DNA from: CAYVIB01 sp964451365
GTDB taxonomy: Bacteria > Pseudomonadota > Gammaproteobacteria > Pseudomonadales > Cellvibrionaceae
Reading direction: 5' to 3'
NCBI GenBank assembly: GCA_964451365.1
Contig: CAYVIB010000006.1
Span: 1-64,000 of the forward strand
DNA length: 64,000 nt
Of this stretch, positions 9,801 to 21,100 are shown piece after piece (within the stretch, counting starts at the first letter, position 1; each line of letters opens with the position of its first letter). The notes under the pieces were generated by a model. That model worked only from the letters and a program-made list of their open reading frames with translations. It made no database searches and was not told where the DNA came from. The position numbers and the translations under genes are program-made.

Positions 9801-12057
9801 TCCCTTTGAATCGGTGGTAGAACATTTACAACCAGCGCGCAGTGCCAACCACAGCCCTCTTTTTCAGATTATGTTGGTGATGCAGAACAACGACGAAGCC
9901 GAGCTGTGTTTACCGGGCCTGCACTCGGGCCCGGTTAAAGCGGTGAGTTCGTCGGCCAAATACGATTTGATGCTCTCGGTGGCCGGGCGCGCTTCCGGCT
10001 TCGAGTTGGAGTGGGAATACGACCTGGATTTGTTCGAGCCGGCAACTGTTGCACGTATGGCCGGTCATTTTGAATGCCTGTTGGAAAATATGCTCGCGAG
10101 CGCGGATAAATCGGTATTCGAAGTACCTATGATGCCGGCGACGGAATATCGCCAGTTGCTTGAACAATGGAATGCAACCGAACAACCCTGGCCGACGGAT
10201 AAATGTGTACACGAGCTGTTTGAAGCCAGGGCCGCGGGTACGCCAAACGCACCGGCACTTTTTTACGGAGAACAAATTTTAAGTTACGCGCAATTGAATC
10301 GGCAGGCCAATCGCCTGGCGCATTACCTGGTGGAGGAATGTGGACTAAGACCCGACACACTGGTGGGCGTTTATGTGCAGCGCTCAGCGGAAATGATCGT
10401 GGCCATCCTCGCGGTACTGAAAGCCGGTGGCGCCTACGTGCCGCTGGATCCCGAATATCCCCCTGCCCGTCTGGCCTATATGCTCGAGGATGCGGCGGTT
10501 TCGATCGTGCTGACGCAAGGCCATTTGCGGGAGGGACTGCCACCGACGGATGCCCGGAGGATAATAGAAGTCGGGGAGGCGACTTTCCAGACGAGGCTGG
10601 AGGCATACCCGACGGATAATCTCCCCGCCCACACACTGGGAATAAACCCGCAACACCTGGCCTATATCATTTACACCTCCGGCTCCACCGGGCAGCCCAA
10701 AGGGGTAATGCAAACTCACGCCACTGTAACTAACTTGCTCGCGATGCAGGCTGCAAATGTAGATCACCCCGATAAAGTTGTGCTTCAGCAATCCTCCATA
10801 TCCTTCGATGTGTCGGTGCAGGAAATTTTTACCGCACTAACAACCGGCGGTGCGCTCATTCTTGTCAACAATGACACCAGGAAAGACATGACCGCGCTAT
10901 CAAAAACAATTAACTCGCATTCGGTAACCACCTTATTCATTACGCCCGCCCTGCTTGACACACTCCTGGAATTTGGCGAAAAGCCGGAAGGCCTCAGGGA
11001 AATTATTGTCGCCGGAGAACAACTTAAGTTAACAGACAATATAAGGGCCTTTATTGAAGGTAACGACTGCAAGTTAATCAACCATTACGGTCCCACGGAG
11101 ACTCACGTGGTCACTGAATATGTGGTCAATAGCCAAACCCCCGAAGGAGGCCCTCCAATAGGAAGACCTCTCGGCAATCACAAGCTTTACATTCTGTCCG
11201 ACAACCTCGCACCTCAACCAACAGGTGTTATTGGTGAACTGTATGTTTCCGGACGAGGCTTATCGCGCGGGTACTGCAAGGACCCTCAACTGACGGCGCA
11301 AAAATTTATCTCTAATCCTTTCCATAATACGAATCATCCGGTGTTTTATAACCGCCTGTACAAAACGGGGGATCTGGCACGCTGGTTAGCGGATGGAAAT
11401 ATCGAATTTATCCGACGGAAAGACCAACAGGTAAAGCTGCGGGGATTTCGTATCGAACCCGCAGAGATTGAATATGCCCTGAGCAAAATACCTGAAGTTG
11501 CAGGTTCCGTGGTCACAATAAAACAGGCCACCGACCAAAGCGAACACCTGGTTGCCTACCTGAAAACCAAGTCAGGCAGTGCATTCACACAAAAGAATGA
11601 AACCTACTTCCGGAACATACTCAAGCAGAGTCTGCCCGAGCCGATGATCCCCTCATATTTCGTATTTCTGGATCAGTTTCCGCTTACCGCGAACGGAAAA
11701 ATCAGTCTCGGGGATCTGCCGCCCCCGGATGTAAATACACGATCTAACGACTATCGGCCACCGGAAACTCCGACAGAATCGATTCTTTGTCAAATATGGT
11801 CGGAAATACTGGCGGTGGATAAGGTAGGAGCCAACGATAGCTTCTTCGCTCTCGGAGGGCATTCCCTGTCCAGCACCAGGCTTGTTTCACGAATCAACAG
11901 GCATTTTGGTATTTCGCTTCCGGTGGCCGAGGTCTTTAAGAACCCGCATTTATCGGATCTTGCCGCAATTATCGATTCCGCGATATCCATGGCTGGCTCT
12001 TCCTCCGCGAACAAGAATAATCATTATTCCGAAAATATAGTTGAGATTGAAATCTAA
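6856..12057 (+). CDS. NRPS loading/first module: FAAL-ACP-C-A(Pro)-PCP
   Basis: A 1733-residue non-ribosomal peptide synthetase. A fatty acyl-AMP ligase (1-575; LQYTSGSTTDPKGVMVSHTN; LRTGDLGF; GRNYYPQDIE) should activate a fatty acid and load it on the ACP (Ser near residue 600, motif GVNSL with Asn where Asp is usual). A condensation domain (655-1090, HHIAADG near 789) joins the acyl chain to the residue activated by the adenylation domain (1113-1620, TSGSTGQPKG near 1270). Aligning FDVSVQE, the Phe before ITP, IIVAG and NHYGPTETHVV to GrsA gives the code D-V-Q-F-I-A-H-V-V-K, the proline signature. A PCP follows (LGGHSL near 1666), and the C-terminal tail ends ENIVEIEI, a likely docking tail. 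I chose ATG 6856 over an upstream TTG (6817) because the FAAL domain begins there; neither has a clear Shine-Dalgarno. Confidence 0.93.
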   Translation: MKSIIDFLASQSRFNPEKIAFTFIEDSGEENGISYNCLHDETEQFAKKVLTVSSPGDTALILLPQSREYVIAFLGCLYAGVIAVPLYPPLSASQSPRVRNVARCAEASLAIVNAEVASRIDKQLESVTLLEVGDAGEEKEPVALRSPAPSQIAFLQYTSGSTTDPKGVMVSHTNIMANLKAIEEAICCSSDDVFCNWLPLFHDLGLINTLLLPIYLGAHSVIMPPSRFMRRPRTWLQAISDYKGTVCGSPNFGYDHCTQRIKAAQLQGLDLSSWRVACNAAEPINPKTLEQFSNMFATAGFKRSAFYPCYGMAEATVFITGVNPAVDPVVTDFDKNLLAENIVAVSNNSQQAISLVGCGTTARNHHVKIVDPEKGIELEAGRVGEVWYCGPSVCQGYWGNDIKTRETFLNTLAGDDRTYLRTGDLGFTHGGELYITGRIKDILIINGRNYYPQDIELLAHETQSGLVKAGGVAFENNGKIVLIQEVEKKSIRLLDFASVSRKLQSVIYEQFELLVEDILFIESKGLHKTSSGKLQRNLTKQLYLSQQIPFIFGSKSDRAAANHSDVHCNEIAGELKQWIKEELETDPLDETKPLLAIGVNSLFLIKLVAAVKEKWQIQITVRDVFEHRSVRELALFISNSQCDRQQRITRREGNIPLSLSSAQQRLWLLDKLEGGSSHYHLSGLVEIAGELSVTALDGTLRSILERHESLRTCFVEDETGQPWQMVQSAENFAIQQFDVSTLENQAQQERLDDLIARETQRPFELHCDLMLRVSLIRRASNFHLLLITMHHIAADGWSMSILIDEFNALYGAYSQGRDNPLPPLPIQYADYAHWQRQSLRGDRFAEQLKYWRSQLADIPALHKLPLDHPRPATPRFRGTVHRSRLPDALRARLRAQCQSREATLFMGLHAAFSVLLSRYSQQRDIVVGSPIANREQAEVAGLIGFFVNTLVLRSDLSGEPSFNQLLAQSKNTLLDGYAHQEVPFESVVEHLQPARSANHSPLFQIMLVMQNNDEAELCLPGLHSGPVKAVSSSAKYDLMLSVAGRASGFELEWEYDLDLFEPATVARMAGHFECLLENMLASADKSVFEVPMMPATEYRQLLEQWNATEQPWPTDKCVHELFEARAAGTPNAPALFYGEQILSYAQLNRQANRLAHYLVEECGLRPDTLVGVYVQRSAEMIVAILAVLKAGGAYVPLDPEYPPARLAYMLEDAAVSIVLTQGHLREGLPPTDARRIIEVGEATFQTRLEAYPTDNLPAHTLGINPQHLAYIIYTSGSTGQPKGVMQTHATVTNLLAMQAANVDHPDKVVLQQSSISFDVSVQEIFTALTTGGALILVNNDTRKDMTALSKTINSHSVTTLFITPALLDTLLEFGEKPEGLREIIVAGEQLKLTDNIRAFIEGNDCKLINHYGPTETHVVTEYVVNSQTPEGGPPIGRPLGNHKLYILSDNLAPQPTGVIGELYVSGRGLSRGYCKDPQLTAQKFISNPFHNTNHPVFYNRLYKTGDLARWLADGNIEFIRRKDQQVKLRGFRIEPAEIEYALSKIPEVAGSVVTIKQATDQSEHLVAYLKTKSGSAFTQKNETYFRNILKQSLPEPMIPSYFVFLDQFPLTANGKISLGDLPPPDVNTRSNDYRPPETPTESILCQIWSEILAVDKVGANDSFFALGGHSLSSTRLVSRINRHFGISLPVAEVFKNPHLSDLAAIIDSAISMAGSSSANKNNHYSENIVEIEI

Positions 12058-12076
12058 CACACTGCACAAGGCAATT

Positions 12077-13186
12077 ATGAATAAGTTCAAAATAACAGAA
12101 GGGAAAGACAACAACTTTAATTTAATAAGGCTTATTGCGGCATTTATGGTGCTGATCACGCACTCCTTCACTGTCGCTTACGGAGGCATGGAGCACGAAC
12201 CTTTTAGGGATGTTTCATTAATGAGCATTGGAAATATCGCCGTCTACATATTTTTTGTTACCAGCGGATTCCTGGTCACGGGCAGCCTAATCAGAACCCA
12301 AAGCGTCGCCGACTATCTTGTCTCACGGGCGCTCCGCATATTTCCCGCATTAATAGTGATGCTGCTCATTACCGTGTTTTTAGTCTTTCCCTGGCTTTCC
12401 AGCCGTTCACTCGCGGATTATTTTTCGTCCCCGGATGTATATACCTATTTTCTCAAGTGCTCCATTCTGCTTCTAAATGTCGAATTCAGTCTGCCCGGCG
12501 TTTTTCTGGCCAACCCTTATGCCGATAACGTCAATGGTTCGCTATGGACACTGCCTGTCGAGCTGTATCTCTATATTGGTCTGGTCGTTTTCTGGATCAC
12601 TATTTACTACCTTACCATGGAAAAAATTAGTTCCCGGGAATCTCTTCTAAGAAAGTGCATCCTCGTTGCTACCATTCTTCTGGCGATACTATTACTGCTC
12701 GGAGAGTTTCGCATACTCACCCCAAACGTGTTTACGTTGCTCACCTATCTGTTTTTTTCTGGGTCATCCCTTTTTTTGTTCAGGGAGCGCATCACTCTCT
12801 CCGCCTGGGCGTTTGGATTTTGCGTGGCACTAATGGTGGCTTCCGCTTTTATCAGTCCGATCGCATTTGCAATCGCCTTTGTAACGGTAATTCCATATGT
12901 TTTGATCTTTTTTGCCTATTTCCCGTCAACAGCTTTAAGGAAATTCAATAGTTTCGGAGATTACTCCTACGGAATATATATCTACTCATTTCCCATCCAG
13001 CAAACCATTGTTTATCTTTATCCCGATAGTACTGTTATGCAAATCACCGTATTCTCCGGAGTTGCTTCATTCCTGTTTGCGTATCTTTCATGGCATATCA
13101 TTGAGAAACGTGCCCTCGCGTTGAAACGAACATTGTTGTCGCGACACGACGACCGGGCAGCCGATATCAACGCTCAAAAAGCCTGA
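12077..13186 (+). CDS. Acyltransferase-3 (OafA/YrhL-like) integral membrane protein
   Basis: A 369-residue polytopic protein of the acyltransferase-3 family, which moves acyl groups (often acetyl) to hydroxyls of extracytoplasmic sugars or natural products. Family features: the first helix NFNLIRLIAAFMVLITHSF with its conserved His, the RALRIFPAL segment, GSLWTLPVELYLYIG with the conserved Glu, and about ten hydrophobic helices. The ATG at 12077 has AAGG upstream and fits the family N-terminus; earlier in-frame codons overlap the NRPS stop. It starts 19 bases after the first NRPS, so it belongs to the same operon. The likely substrate is the lipopeptide (Tyr or Ser hydroxyl), but that is an inference. 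Codon use is more AT-rich than its neighbours. Confidence 0.85.
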   Translation: MNKFKITEGKDNNFNLIRLIAAFMVLITHSFTVAYGGMEHEPFRDVSLMSIGNIAVYIFFVTSGFLVTGSLIRTQSVADYLVSRALRIFPALIVMLLITVFLVFPWLSSRSLADYFSSPDVYTYFLKCSILLLNVEFSLPGVFLANPYADNVNGSLWTLPVELYLYIGLVVFWITIYYLTMEKISSRESLLRKCILVATILLAILLLLGEFRILTPNVFTLLTYLFFSGSSLFLFRERITLSAWAFGFCVALMVASAFISPIAFAIAFVTVIPYVLIFFAYFPSTALRKFNSFGDYSYGIYIYSFPIQQTIVYLYPDSTVMQITVFSGVASFLFAYLSWHIIEKRALALKRTLLSRHDDRAADINAQKA

Positions 13187-13314
13187 TTGGAGCCAAGAGA
13201 TCAATCGCACCACAATGTACAGGGTGGACCGACCGGCCATAACGCGTTCGCGCGTAAAAACAGGCCGTTCGACCACTCACCATAAACGTCAGCATACAAA
13301 CAGTACCATCGCCA

Positions 13315-15141
13315 ATGTTTAAACTTCTTGAACGCCTGCTTAACCCCTTTCCGCCGGACGGCGGAGCACAACCACCGCAGTCCCTGTACCGTTTCTTCCT
13401 TTATCACACCAGGGACTCCCGGGCGATATTTGTTATTCTGGCAGCCACTTCGGCCGGAATCGCGCTTGCCGAAGTGGTGTTGTTTTCACAAATGGGGAAA
13501 CTGATCGACGTTCTGAATACAAGCAACACAACAGCGTTCTGGCATGAGATCGGTCTCCAGCTCAAACTGGGAATTGCACTACTTCTGGTGGGAATTCCCC
13601 TGCTGGTGCTTGTCAGGTCGGCAATACTTTTTCAATGCCTGACGGGCAATTTTGCCATGGCGATAGGTTGGCGAACACACCGACACCTGTTGAAGCAAAG
13701 CGTTCAATACTTTAATAACGAGATGTCCGGCCGCATCAGCACCAAGCTAATGCAAACATCGGATTCGTTACGCGATTCCATGATAAAGCTACTGGACGCG
13801 ATTGTTTATATCGGTATTTACTTTATCAGTATCATCTACCTGATGATGGCGCTCGACTACCGTCTTTCCATTCCCATGATTCTTTGGGTGATTTTGTACT
13901 TCGCAGTACTATTGTTCTTTTTGCCCAAAGTGGGAAAACTGGCAATCCGGCAGGCGGACGCCCGGTCTGAGATGATCGGCAGATTTGTCGACACTTACAC
14001 AAATATTACAACTGTTAAACTGTTTTCCAACTCAAAGCGGGAACGAAGCTTTGTGCAAGCGGGAATGACTGGCTTCCTGGAATCGCTTCACCCGCAGATG
14101 CGGTTGATTACCGTGCTGAACGTACTGCTGTGGTCGCTAAACTCGCTATTGATTTTCTCTCTGGCAGCGGTATCCGTATGGCTCTGGTCCGATTCGCTTA
14201 TTACAACCGGCGCCATCGGTGCTGCTCTTGCGCTGGCGCTGAGACTCAACGGAATGTCCCTGTGGATAATGGCGGAAATAGGCACCCTTTTTCAAAACAT
14301 CGGGATAGTGAAGGACGGCATGCACACCTTATCGAGGCCCTGCAATATAGTTGACCGGAAGGATGCCCGGCCCCTGGTCGTCACTCGGGGAGAAATCCAC
14401 TTTAGAAATATCCATTTTCACTACGGCAACGGAAAAGGTGTTATAGAAAATTTTCACCTCCGGATACAGCCCAGGGAAAAAATCGGGCTGATCGGCCAGT
14501 CGGGGTCCGGCAAGTCAACGCTTTTAAACCTTCTTATCCGGTTTTACGACACCGAGTCCGGAAGTATTGAAATAGACGGGCAGGATGTCAGGAGCGTTTC
14601 GCAGGAGAGCCTGCGCGAAAATATCAGCATGGTGAGCCAGGACGTGTATCTGATGCACAGATCGATCCGGGAAAACCTGCTATATGCCAAACCCGATGCG
14701 TCCGACGAAGCCATTATCGAGGCGTTAAAAAAATCGCAGGCATTTCATTTCGTGACAGAGCTGATCGATGAAGAAGGTCGCAGGGGGCTGGACGCACTGA
14801 TAGGCGAACGCGGGGTGAAACTTTCAGGCGGGCAGCGGCAACGTTTAGCCATCGCCAGGGCGCTGTTAAAGGATTCGCCAATCCTGATTCTGGATGAGGC
14901 GACCTCCGCGCTGGACTCCACCGCGGAAGCGGAGATACAGGCGAGTTTATCCCAACTGATGCAAAACAAAACCGTCATAGCGGTGGCGCACAGGCTATCG
15001 ACCATTTCTTCCATGGACAGGCTTATTGTGCTGGACCGGGGTCGAATCCGGGAAGAAGGAAAGCATTCGGCACTGCTCAAGAACAATGGTTTGTATGCTG
15101 AATTTTGGAACAAACAAAGCGGCGGTTTTATCGGGGAATAA
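13315..15141 (+). CDS. ABC exporter, fused permease-ATPase (MsbA/LmrA type)
   Basis: A 608-residue half-transporter. The N-terminal half (about 30-340) has six hydrophobic helices of an ABC type-1 exporter domain; the C-terminal half (about 365-600) is the nucleotide-binding domain with Walker A GQSGSGKST, Q-loop region VSQDVYLM, signature LSGGQRQRLAIARALL, Walker B ILILDEATSALDS and H-loop AVAHRLST. It would work as a homodimer in the inner membrane. Placed between the two NRPS genes in the same direction (128 bases after the acyltransferase, 54 before the next NRPS), it is the probable exporter and perhaps self-protection pump for the lipopeptide. No peptidase C39 domain is present, so it is not a bacteriocin-processing exporter. 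Confidence 0.92.
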   Translation: MFKLLERLLNPFPPDGGAQPPQSLYRFFLYHTRDSRAIFVILAATSAGIALAEVVLFSQMGKLIDVLNTSNTTAFWHEIGLQLKLGIALLLVGIPLLVLVRSAILFQCLTGNFAMAIGWRTHRHLLKQSVQYFNNEMSGRISTKLMQTSDSLRDSMIKLLDAIVYIGIYFISIIYLMMALDYRLSIPMILWVILYFAVLLFFLPKVGKLAIRQADARSEMIGRFVDTYTNITTVKLFSNSKRERSFVQAGMTGFLESLHPQMRLITVLNVLLWSLNSLLIFSLAAVSVWLWSDSLITTGAIGAALALALRLNGMSLWIMAEIGTLFQNIGIVKDGMHTLSRPCNIVDRKDARPLVVTRGEIHFRNIHFHYGNGKGVIENFHLRIQPREKIGLIGQSGSGKSTLLNLLIRFYDTESGSIEIDGQDVRSVSQESLRENISMVSQDVYLMHRSIRENLLYAKPDASDEAIIEALKKSQAFHFVTELIDEEGRRGLDALIGERGVKLSGGQRQRLAIARALLKDSPILILDEATSALDSTAEAEIQASLSQLMQNKTVIAVAHRLSTISSMDRLIVLDRGRIREEGKHSALLKNNGLYAEFWNKQSGGFIGE

Positions 15142-15195
15142 TTATGCCGTGCAGCAAATACATTTTGGTAGAATTCATTTGACATTCCGGGATAT

Positions 15196-18100
15196 ATGAA
15201 AACAGCAATAGAAATTTTAAAAGCGCTTGAACAAAAAGGTATTCAAATTGTTGTTAATGAAAACCACAACCTTACCATAAGAGGTGACAAGTCCAGCATT
15301 GACGCGGATTTAATCGACGCGATACGTTCAAACAAAGACCTCATCGTCTCATTTCTAAGAAAGCTTAACCGACCGGAAGCGATAGAAAGAATCGCAAGAA
15401 CAGGGAAACCGGTCGCCGCCTCCTTCGCTCAGCAACGGCTATGGATGCTCGACAAACTCGACGGCCAAAGCGCGCATTATCACATTCCGGGGCTGATCGA
15501 AATGAAGGGAGCGCTTTTCGTGCCCGCCCTGGAACAAGCCCTGCTAAGCATTTTGCAGCGGCATGAAAGTTTGCGCACCTGTTTTGTGGAAAACGAAAGT
15601 GGCGAGCCACGGCAAACGGTGCGGGATGCAAAGGGCTTTGCAATACAACAGTTTGACGTATCCACGCTGGCGGACGATGTGCGACAGGAAGAGATCCGGC
15701 GTTTAATTGCTCTGGAAATTCAGCGTCCGTTCAATCTGCGTTGCGATCTTATGCTGCGCGCAAGCCTGGTTCGCCGGACAACCGACGAATATATTCTCCT
15801 GGTGGTCATGCATCACATTGCCGCCGATGGCTGGTCGCTATCGATTCTCATCAATGAGGTCAGCGCGCTATACAGCGCCTATATTCAAGGGCAGGCCAAT
15901 CCGCTGCCGGCGCTGGAGATTCAGTACATCGATTACGCCCTTTGGCAGAGAAACTGGCTGCAGGGGGAGGTACTGGAAAGGAAATGGCACTACTGGGAAA
16001 CCCAACTGCTGGATTTGCCGGAAGCGCACAGTCTGCCGCTGGACTATCCGCGCCCGGCGGTGCAGACCTTCCGGGGAGCCACGCTTCGCCGACAAATAGG
16101 CTCACCTGCCCGCGACCGGTTGCTCGATTTTTGCCGAAATCAGGGTGCGACGCTATTCATGGGCCTGCATGCGGCTTTTTCGGTACTGTTGTCGCGTTAC
16201 AGTAATGAAAGCGATATTGTTGTGGGTAGCCCGATTGCAAATCGAGAGCAGGAGGAAGTTGCCAACCTGATCGGGCTTTTTGTCAATATCCTGGTGCTGC
16301 GCAGCGACCTGTCGGACAACCCGGACTTTATCACTCTGCTCCACCGCAGCAAACAATTGCTGCTGGATGCCAGCGCGCACCAACAGGTGCCGTTTGAATA
16401 TATCGTCGAACGATTGCAACCGGAAAGAAACTTAAGCCACAGTCCCCTTTTCCAGATTATGCTGGTGTTGCAAAACAACGAAAAAGGAATCCTGGAGTTA
16501 CCCAACCTGGAAATTCGCTCCATAAGCGGAGCGGATGACACCGTTGCAAAATATGACCTCACGCTCAATGTGACGGAAACACAAGCGGGGCTGTCCCTGG
16601 AATGGGAATACAACCGGGATCTGTTCCATGAAGCGAGCATTCTTCGTATGGCCGGGCATTTTGAAATATTGCTGAACGCTTTATTGGATGCCCCGACGGA
16701 GAATGTTTTCAAGGTCAATATGTTCAATAAAACCGAACACCATCAACTACTGACGGAATGGAACGATACATGTGTTGACTACCCGCGGGATGCGTGTATT
16801 CACGAGCTGATTGAAGCCCGGGCAACAGACAGCCCGGAAGCGGTCGCCGTTGTTTTTGAAAATCAACAATTAACCTATGGCGAATTAAACGTACGGGCCA
16901 ACCGGTTAGCGCATTACCTTATCGAGGAAAAACAGATAGAGCCTGATACATTGATCGGTGTTTATATCGAACGCTCGCTCGATTTGATTATAGCCATTCT
17001 CGGCATCCTTAAAGCAGGCGCTGCCTATGTGCCGCTGGACCCGACCTATCCTGCCGCGCGCCTGGAATATATGCTTACCGATGCCAACCTTTGCACCGTA
17101 ATCACGCACCGGAAACTGCTGGCAACGATGCCGATAAACCAGGCTCTGTGCCTGGACGATGAAGAACTAAAAAAACTGCTGGAAAAGAAATCGGGGCATA
17201 ATCCGCCGTCCGGAAAGGTTTCGCCAGATAATCTGGCCTACGTTATTTACACTTCCGGCTCTACCGGGCGACCCAAGGGTGTATTGCTGGAGCATCGGGG
17301 CCTGGTGAATTTGGCTATCGCGCAGGCATCCGGTTTTCGGGTTCGCCCGGGCGATCGCATGTTGCAATTTGCCTCCATCGCATTTGATGCCGCCGTCTCG
17401 GAAATTATGGTGGCACTGATTTCCGGCGCCGAATTAATTCTACTCCGCGACGAGACGGTGAAATCACCGCAGGAAGTATCGAATGTTGTTAAGCGCCACT
17501 TGGTGACTCATGCCACGCTGCCGCCGGCACTGCTACCCGTATTGAATCCCGAGGATTGGTTATCCGTTACGACAATGGTGATTGCCGGCGAAGCCTGTTC
17601 ACGAAAGCAGGCGGAAATCTGGTCGAAAGGACGCGTCTTTATCAATGCCTACGGGCCTTCCGAATCAACTGTATGCGCGACCATGGGAATATTCAGAAAA
17701 GAAGATGCATGTCTCCATATGGGTCGCCCAATTCAAAACGTCGTCGCCTATGTGATGAACAGCGCGGGCCAACTGTGCCCGGTGGGGACAGCGGGCGAAC
17801 TGCATATCGGTGGTGCGGGCCTGGCCAGGGCGTACCTGAACCAGCCGGCGCTTACGCGGGAAAAATTCATCAGCAATCCATTTTTCGACAAAAGCAATCC
17901 TTACAGCAGCCGACGATTGTACAAAACAGGAGATCGGGTGCGCTGGACGGCGGAAGGCTACCTGGAATTTCTGGGTCGCCTGGATGACCAGATTAAGATA
18001 CGTGGCTTCAGAGTTGAATTGGGGGAAATTGCAAACACTCTACGAAATATCGAGGGCGTGCGCGATGCCCTGGTACTGGCGCGCGCCGACACCCAGGGTG

Positions 18101-21100
18101 GCCGCCAATTGGCGGCCTATGTGGTGGCCCCCGATGCCGGGGTATCGCACCAGGTTTTAACGGACCGACTGCGCTCGCATTTGCGCAGGAATTTGCCGGA
18201 ACAGTTGATTCCGGCAGCGTTTGCGATACTTGAAGCCCTGCCGCTGACGCCCAACGGCAAGATCGATCGCAAGGCGCTGCCCGCGCCGGATGTTACCTTG
18301 CAGCAAGCCGGCTATACACCTCCTGCAACAGACACAGAAAAATTGTTATGCACGGTTTGGGCGGACGTGCTGAAAGTTAAGCGGGTTGGTACCCACGATA
18401 ATTTTTTTCACCTGGGCGGACACTCATTACTCGCTGTTGCAGTTATTTCAAAACTACAGCAAAACGGTTTTAGTCTGACCGCGCAACAGTTTTTTTCTTC
18501 GCCTACCGTCGCGGAACAGGCAAACGCGCTGACCCGATCGTCACCGCCGGATCGATTTATAGCGCCCGTCAATCGCATCCCGGAAAACTGCGCGCGACTC
18601 ACGCCGGCAATGCTACCGCTGGTAAAACTAAGCGAAGAAGAACTTGATCGAATTATTGCCCGTGTCCCGGGTGGAGCCCCGAACATTCAGGATATTTATC
18701 CACTGGCACCGGTACAGGAGGGTATTCTGTTTCATCATATGATGAACAACGAACAAGATCCCTACGTACTATCGATGCTACTTCGGTTCGACAACACCAA
18801 AGCCGGCGAATCTTTTATCGCCGGCCTGCAAAATGTCATCGATCGCCACGACGCACTGCGCACGGCCGTACTATGGGACAATTTGACGGTACCGGTGCAA
18901 GTGGTTTATCGTCGGGCATCCCTGCGAATCGAGTCGGTCCCGCCGATAGCCGGCACGGACGTGCGTCAACAAATGCGGCAACTTTGCTCGCAAGCCGTGG
19001 CGATTGATTTGCAACAGGCGCCGCTCGTTTGTTTGACTGTTGCCCCGGATCCGGACACCGGCGAATGCTTCGTGCTGTGTCGTTGTCACCACATTATCGC
19101 CGATCATGTCGGTCTCTATACCATTGTGAGGGAAGTCCTGGCTTATCAGAAGCATGGACTTACGAGGCTTGCACCTCCCTCCTCCTATCGCGATTTTATC
19201 GCCTACGTTCAACAGCAGTCACCCGAAGAGGCGCAAGCATACTTTCAGTCGATGCTTGGCGACGTTGAAGAGAGTACCGCACCGTTTAACCTACGGGATG
19301 TTCGCGGTGATGGACAGGATATAGAAGAAGTTATCCAGCCCGTGGCGGAACAAACCGCGACCGCAATCAGAACCTTGGCCCGGCAGTTAAATGTAAGCCC
19401 GGCGACTCTGTTTCACGTTGCCTGGGCAAAAGTTATCAGTGCATGTTCCGCCCGCGAAGACGTAGTGTTTGGTACGGTATTGTCGGGGCGATTGCAGGCT
19501 GTAAAAAATATTGAGGACATGCTCGGTGCTTTTATCAATACCTTACCTATACGAATCCGGCTTGAAGAACAAAGCATTCAGGACGTAGTCCGGCAAGTGC
19601 ATCAACGCCTGGTAGAGCTGCCACCCTACGAACAGATACCCCTGACTTTGGCCCAGCGGTGCAGCCCGCTGCCGAAAGATGTGCCGTTATTCAGCGCAAT
19701 ACTGAATTACCGCCACGGCATCGGAATGCATGAAGCAAGCCTTTCCGCCAGCCTGGGGGTTGAGGTGTTGATGGCTCACGAGCGTACCAACTATCCGCTG
19801 TGCCTGTGTGTCGATGACCTCGAAGACGGAAATTTTTCGCTGACAGTGCAAGCGGCCGCCTCCATCGGCGCACAAAGAATTGCCGTGTACATGCAAACGG
19901 CACTCGCCCGCTTGGTGCTACATTTACAATCGTCCCCGGAAATGAAAATCCGCCGCCTCGAAATATTGCCGAATACTGAACGCCACCAGCTACTTGCGCA
20001 GTGGAATGCAACGGCGCAATCCTACCCGCGGGATAAATGCATCCACGAGCTGTTTGAGGCACGGGTAGCCACGTCACCCGATGCGCCTGCTCTGGTGTAT
20101 GAAGAACAAATGTTAAGTTACCTGGAGCTGAACAAACGGGCAAACCGGCTGGCCCGCTATCTGCTGGAAGAACATCGTTTGAATCCCGACGGATTGGTGG
20201 GAATATGTCTTGAGCGCTCGATAGAGATGGTAGTCGCTATTCTGGCGATTCAGAAAGCCGGTGGCGCGTACGTGCCGCTGGACCCCGACTATCCGACCGC
20301 GCGCCTGGCCTATATGCTTGAGGATGCGGAGGTGTCAACAGTACTGACTCAAGGATGCCTGCGCGAGCGATTGCCCCTGCACGGCATTCCGGTGATCGAA
20401 TTGGATGATGTGCGTTTTCAGGCGGGATTGAACGACTACACCACCGATAATCTTTCCGCTGCCGACCTGGGCTTAACACCACAAAACCTGGCTTATGTCA
20501 TTTACACCTCCGGCTCCACCGGGCAGCCAAAAGGGGTTATGATCGAACACCGTTCGCTGGTCAACCGTATCGTTTGGATGGACCGCTGTTACGGTGCCTC
20601 ACCAAGTGACCGAATCCTGCAAAAAACCCCTTTTAGCTTTGATGTTTCCGTCTGGGAGTTTTTCTGGCCATTGACAGCCGGGGCGGTGCTTGTGATGGCA
20701 CCTCCAGGCGTGCATAAAAATCCACTCGCGTTATCGAAAGTCATTCAAGCCCAGCGAATTACCAAACTGCATTTTGTACCGTCAATGCTAGGCAGTATGT
20801 TAACCTTGGGGGACCTGTCCAACTGCGAGAGCCTGCGCCAGGTATTTTGCAGTGGCGAAGCCCTGCCGCTCCATTGCGTGGAGCAATTTTATGACCGTTG
20901 CCACTGCGCGACACTGCATAACTTGTATGGCCCCACCGAGGCCGCGATCGATGTCAGCTACTGGCGCTGCTCCGACAAGGAAGCGACGCATGAATCGGTT
21001 CCAATCGGTCGCCCCATCGCAAACACCCAACTGTATGTGTTGGACTCTCACGGAAAGTTGTTACCGCCAGGTGTGGCCGGTGAACTTTACATTGGCGGCG

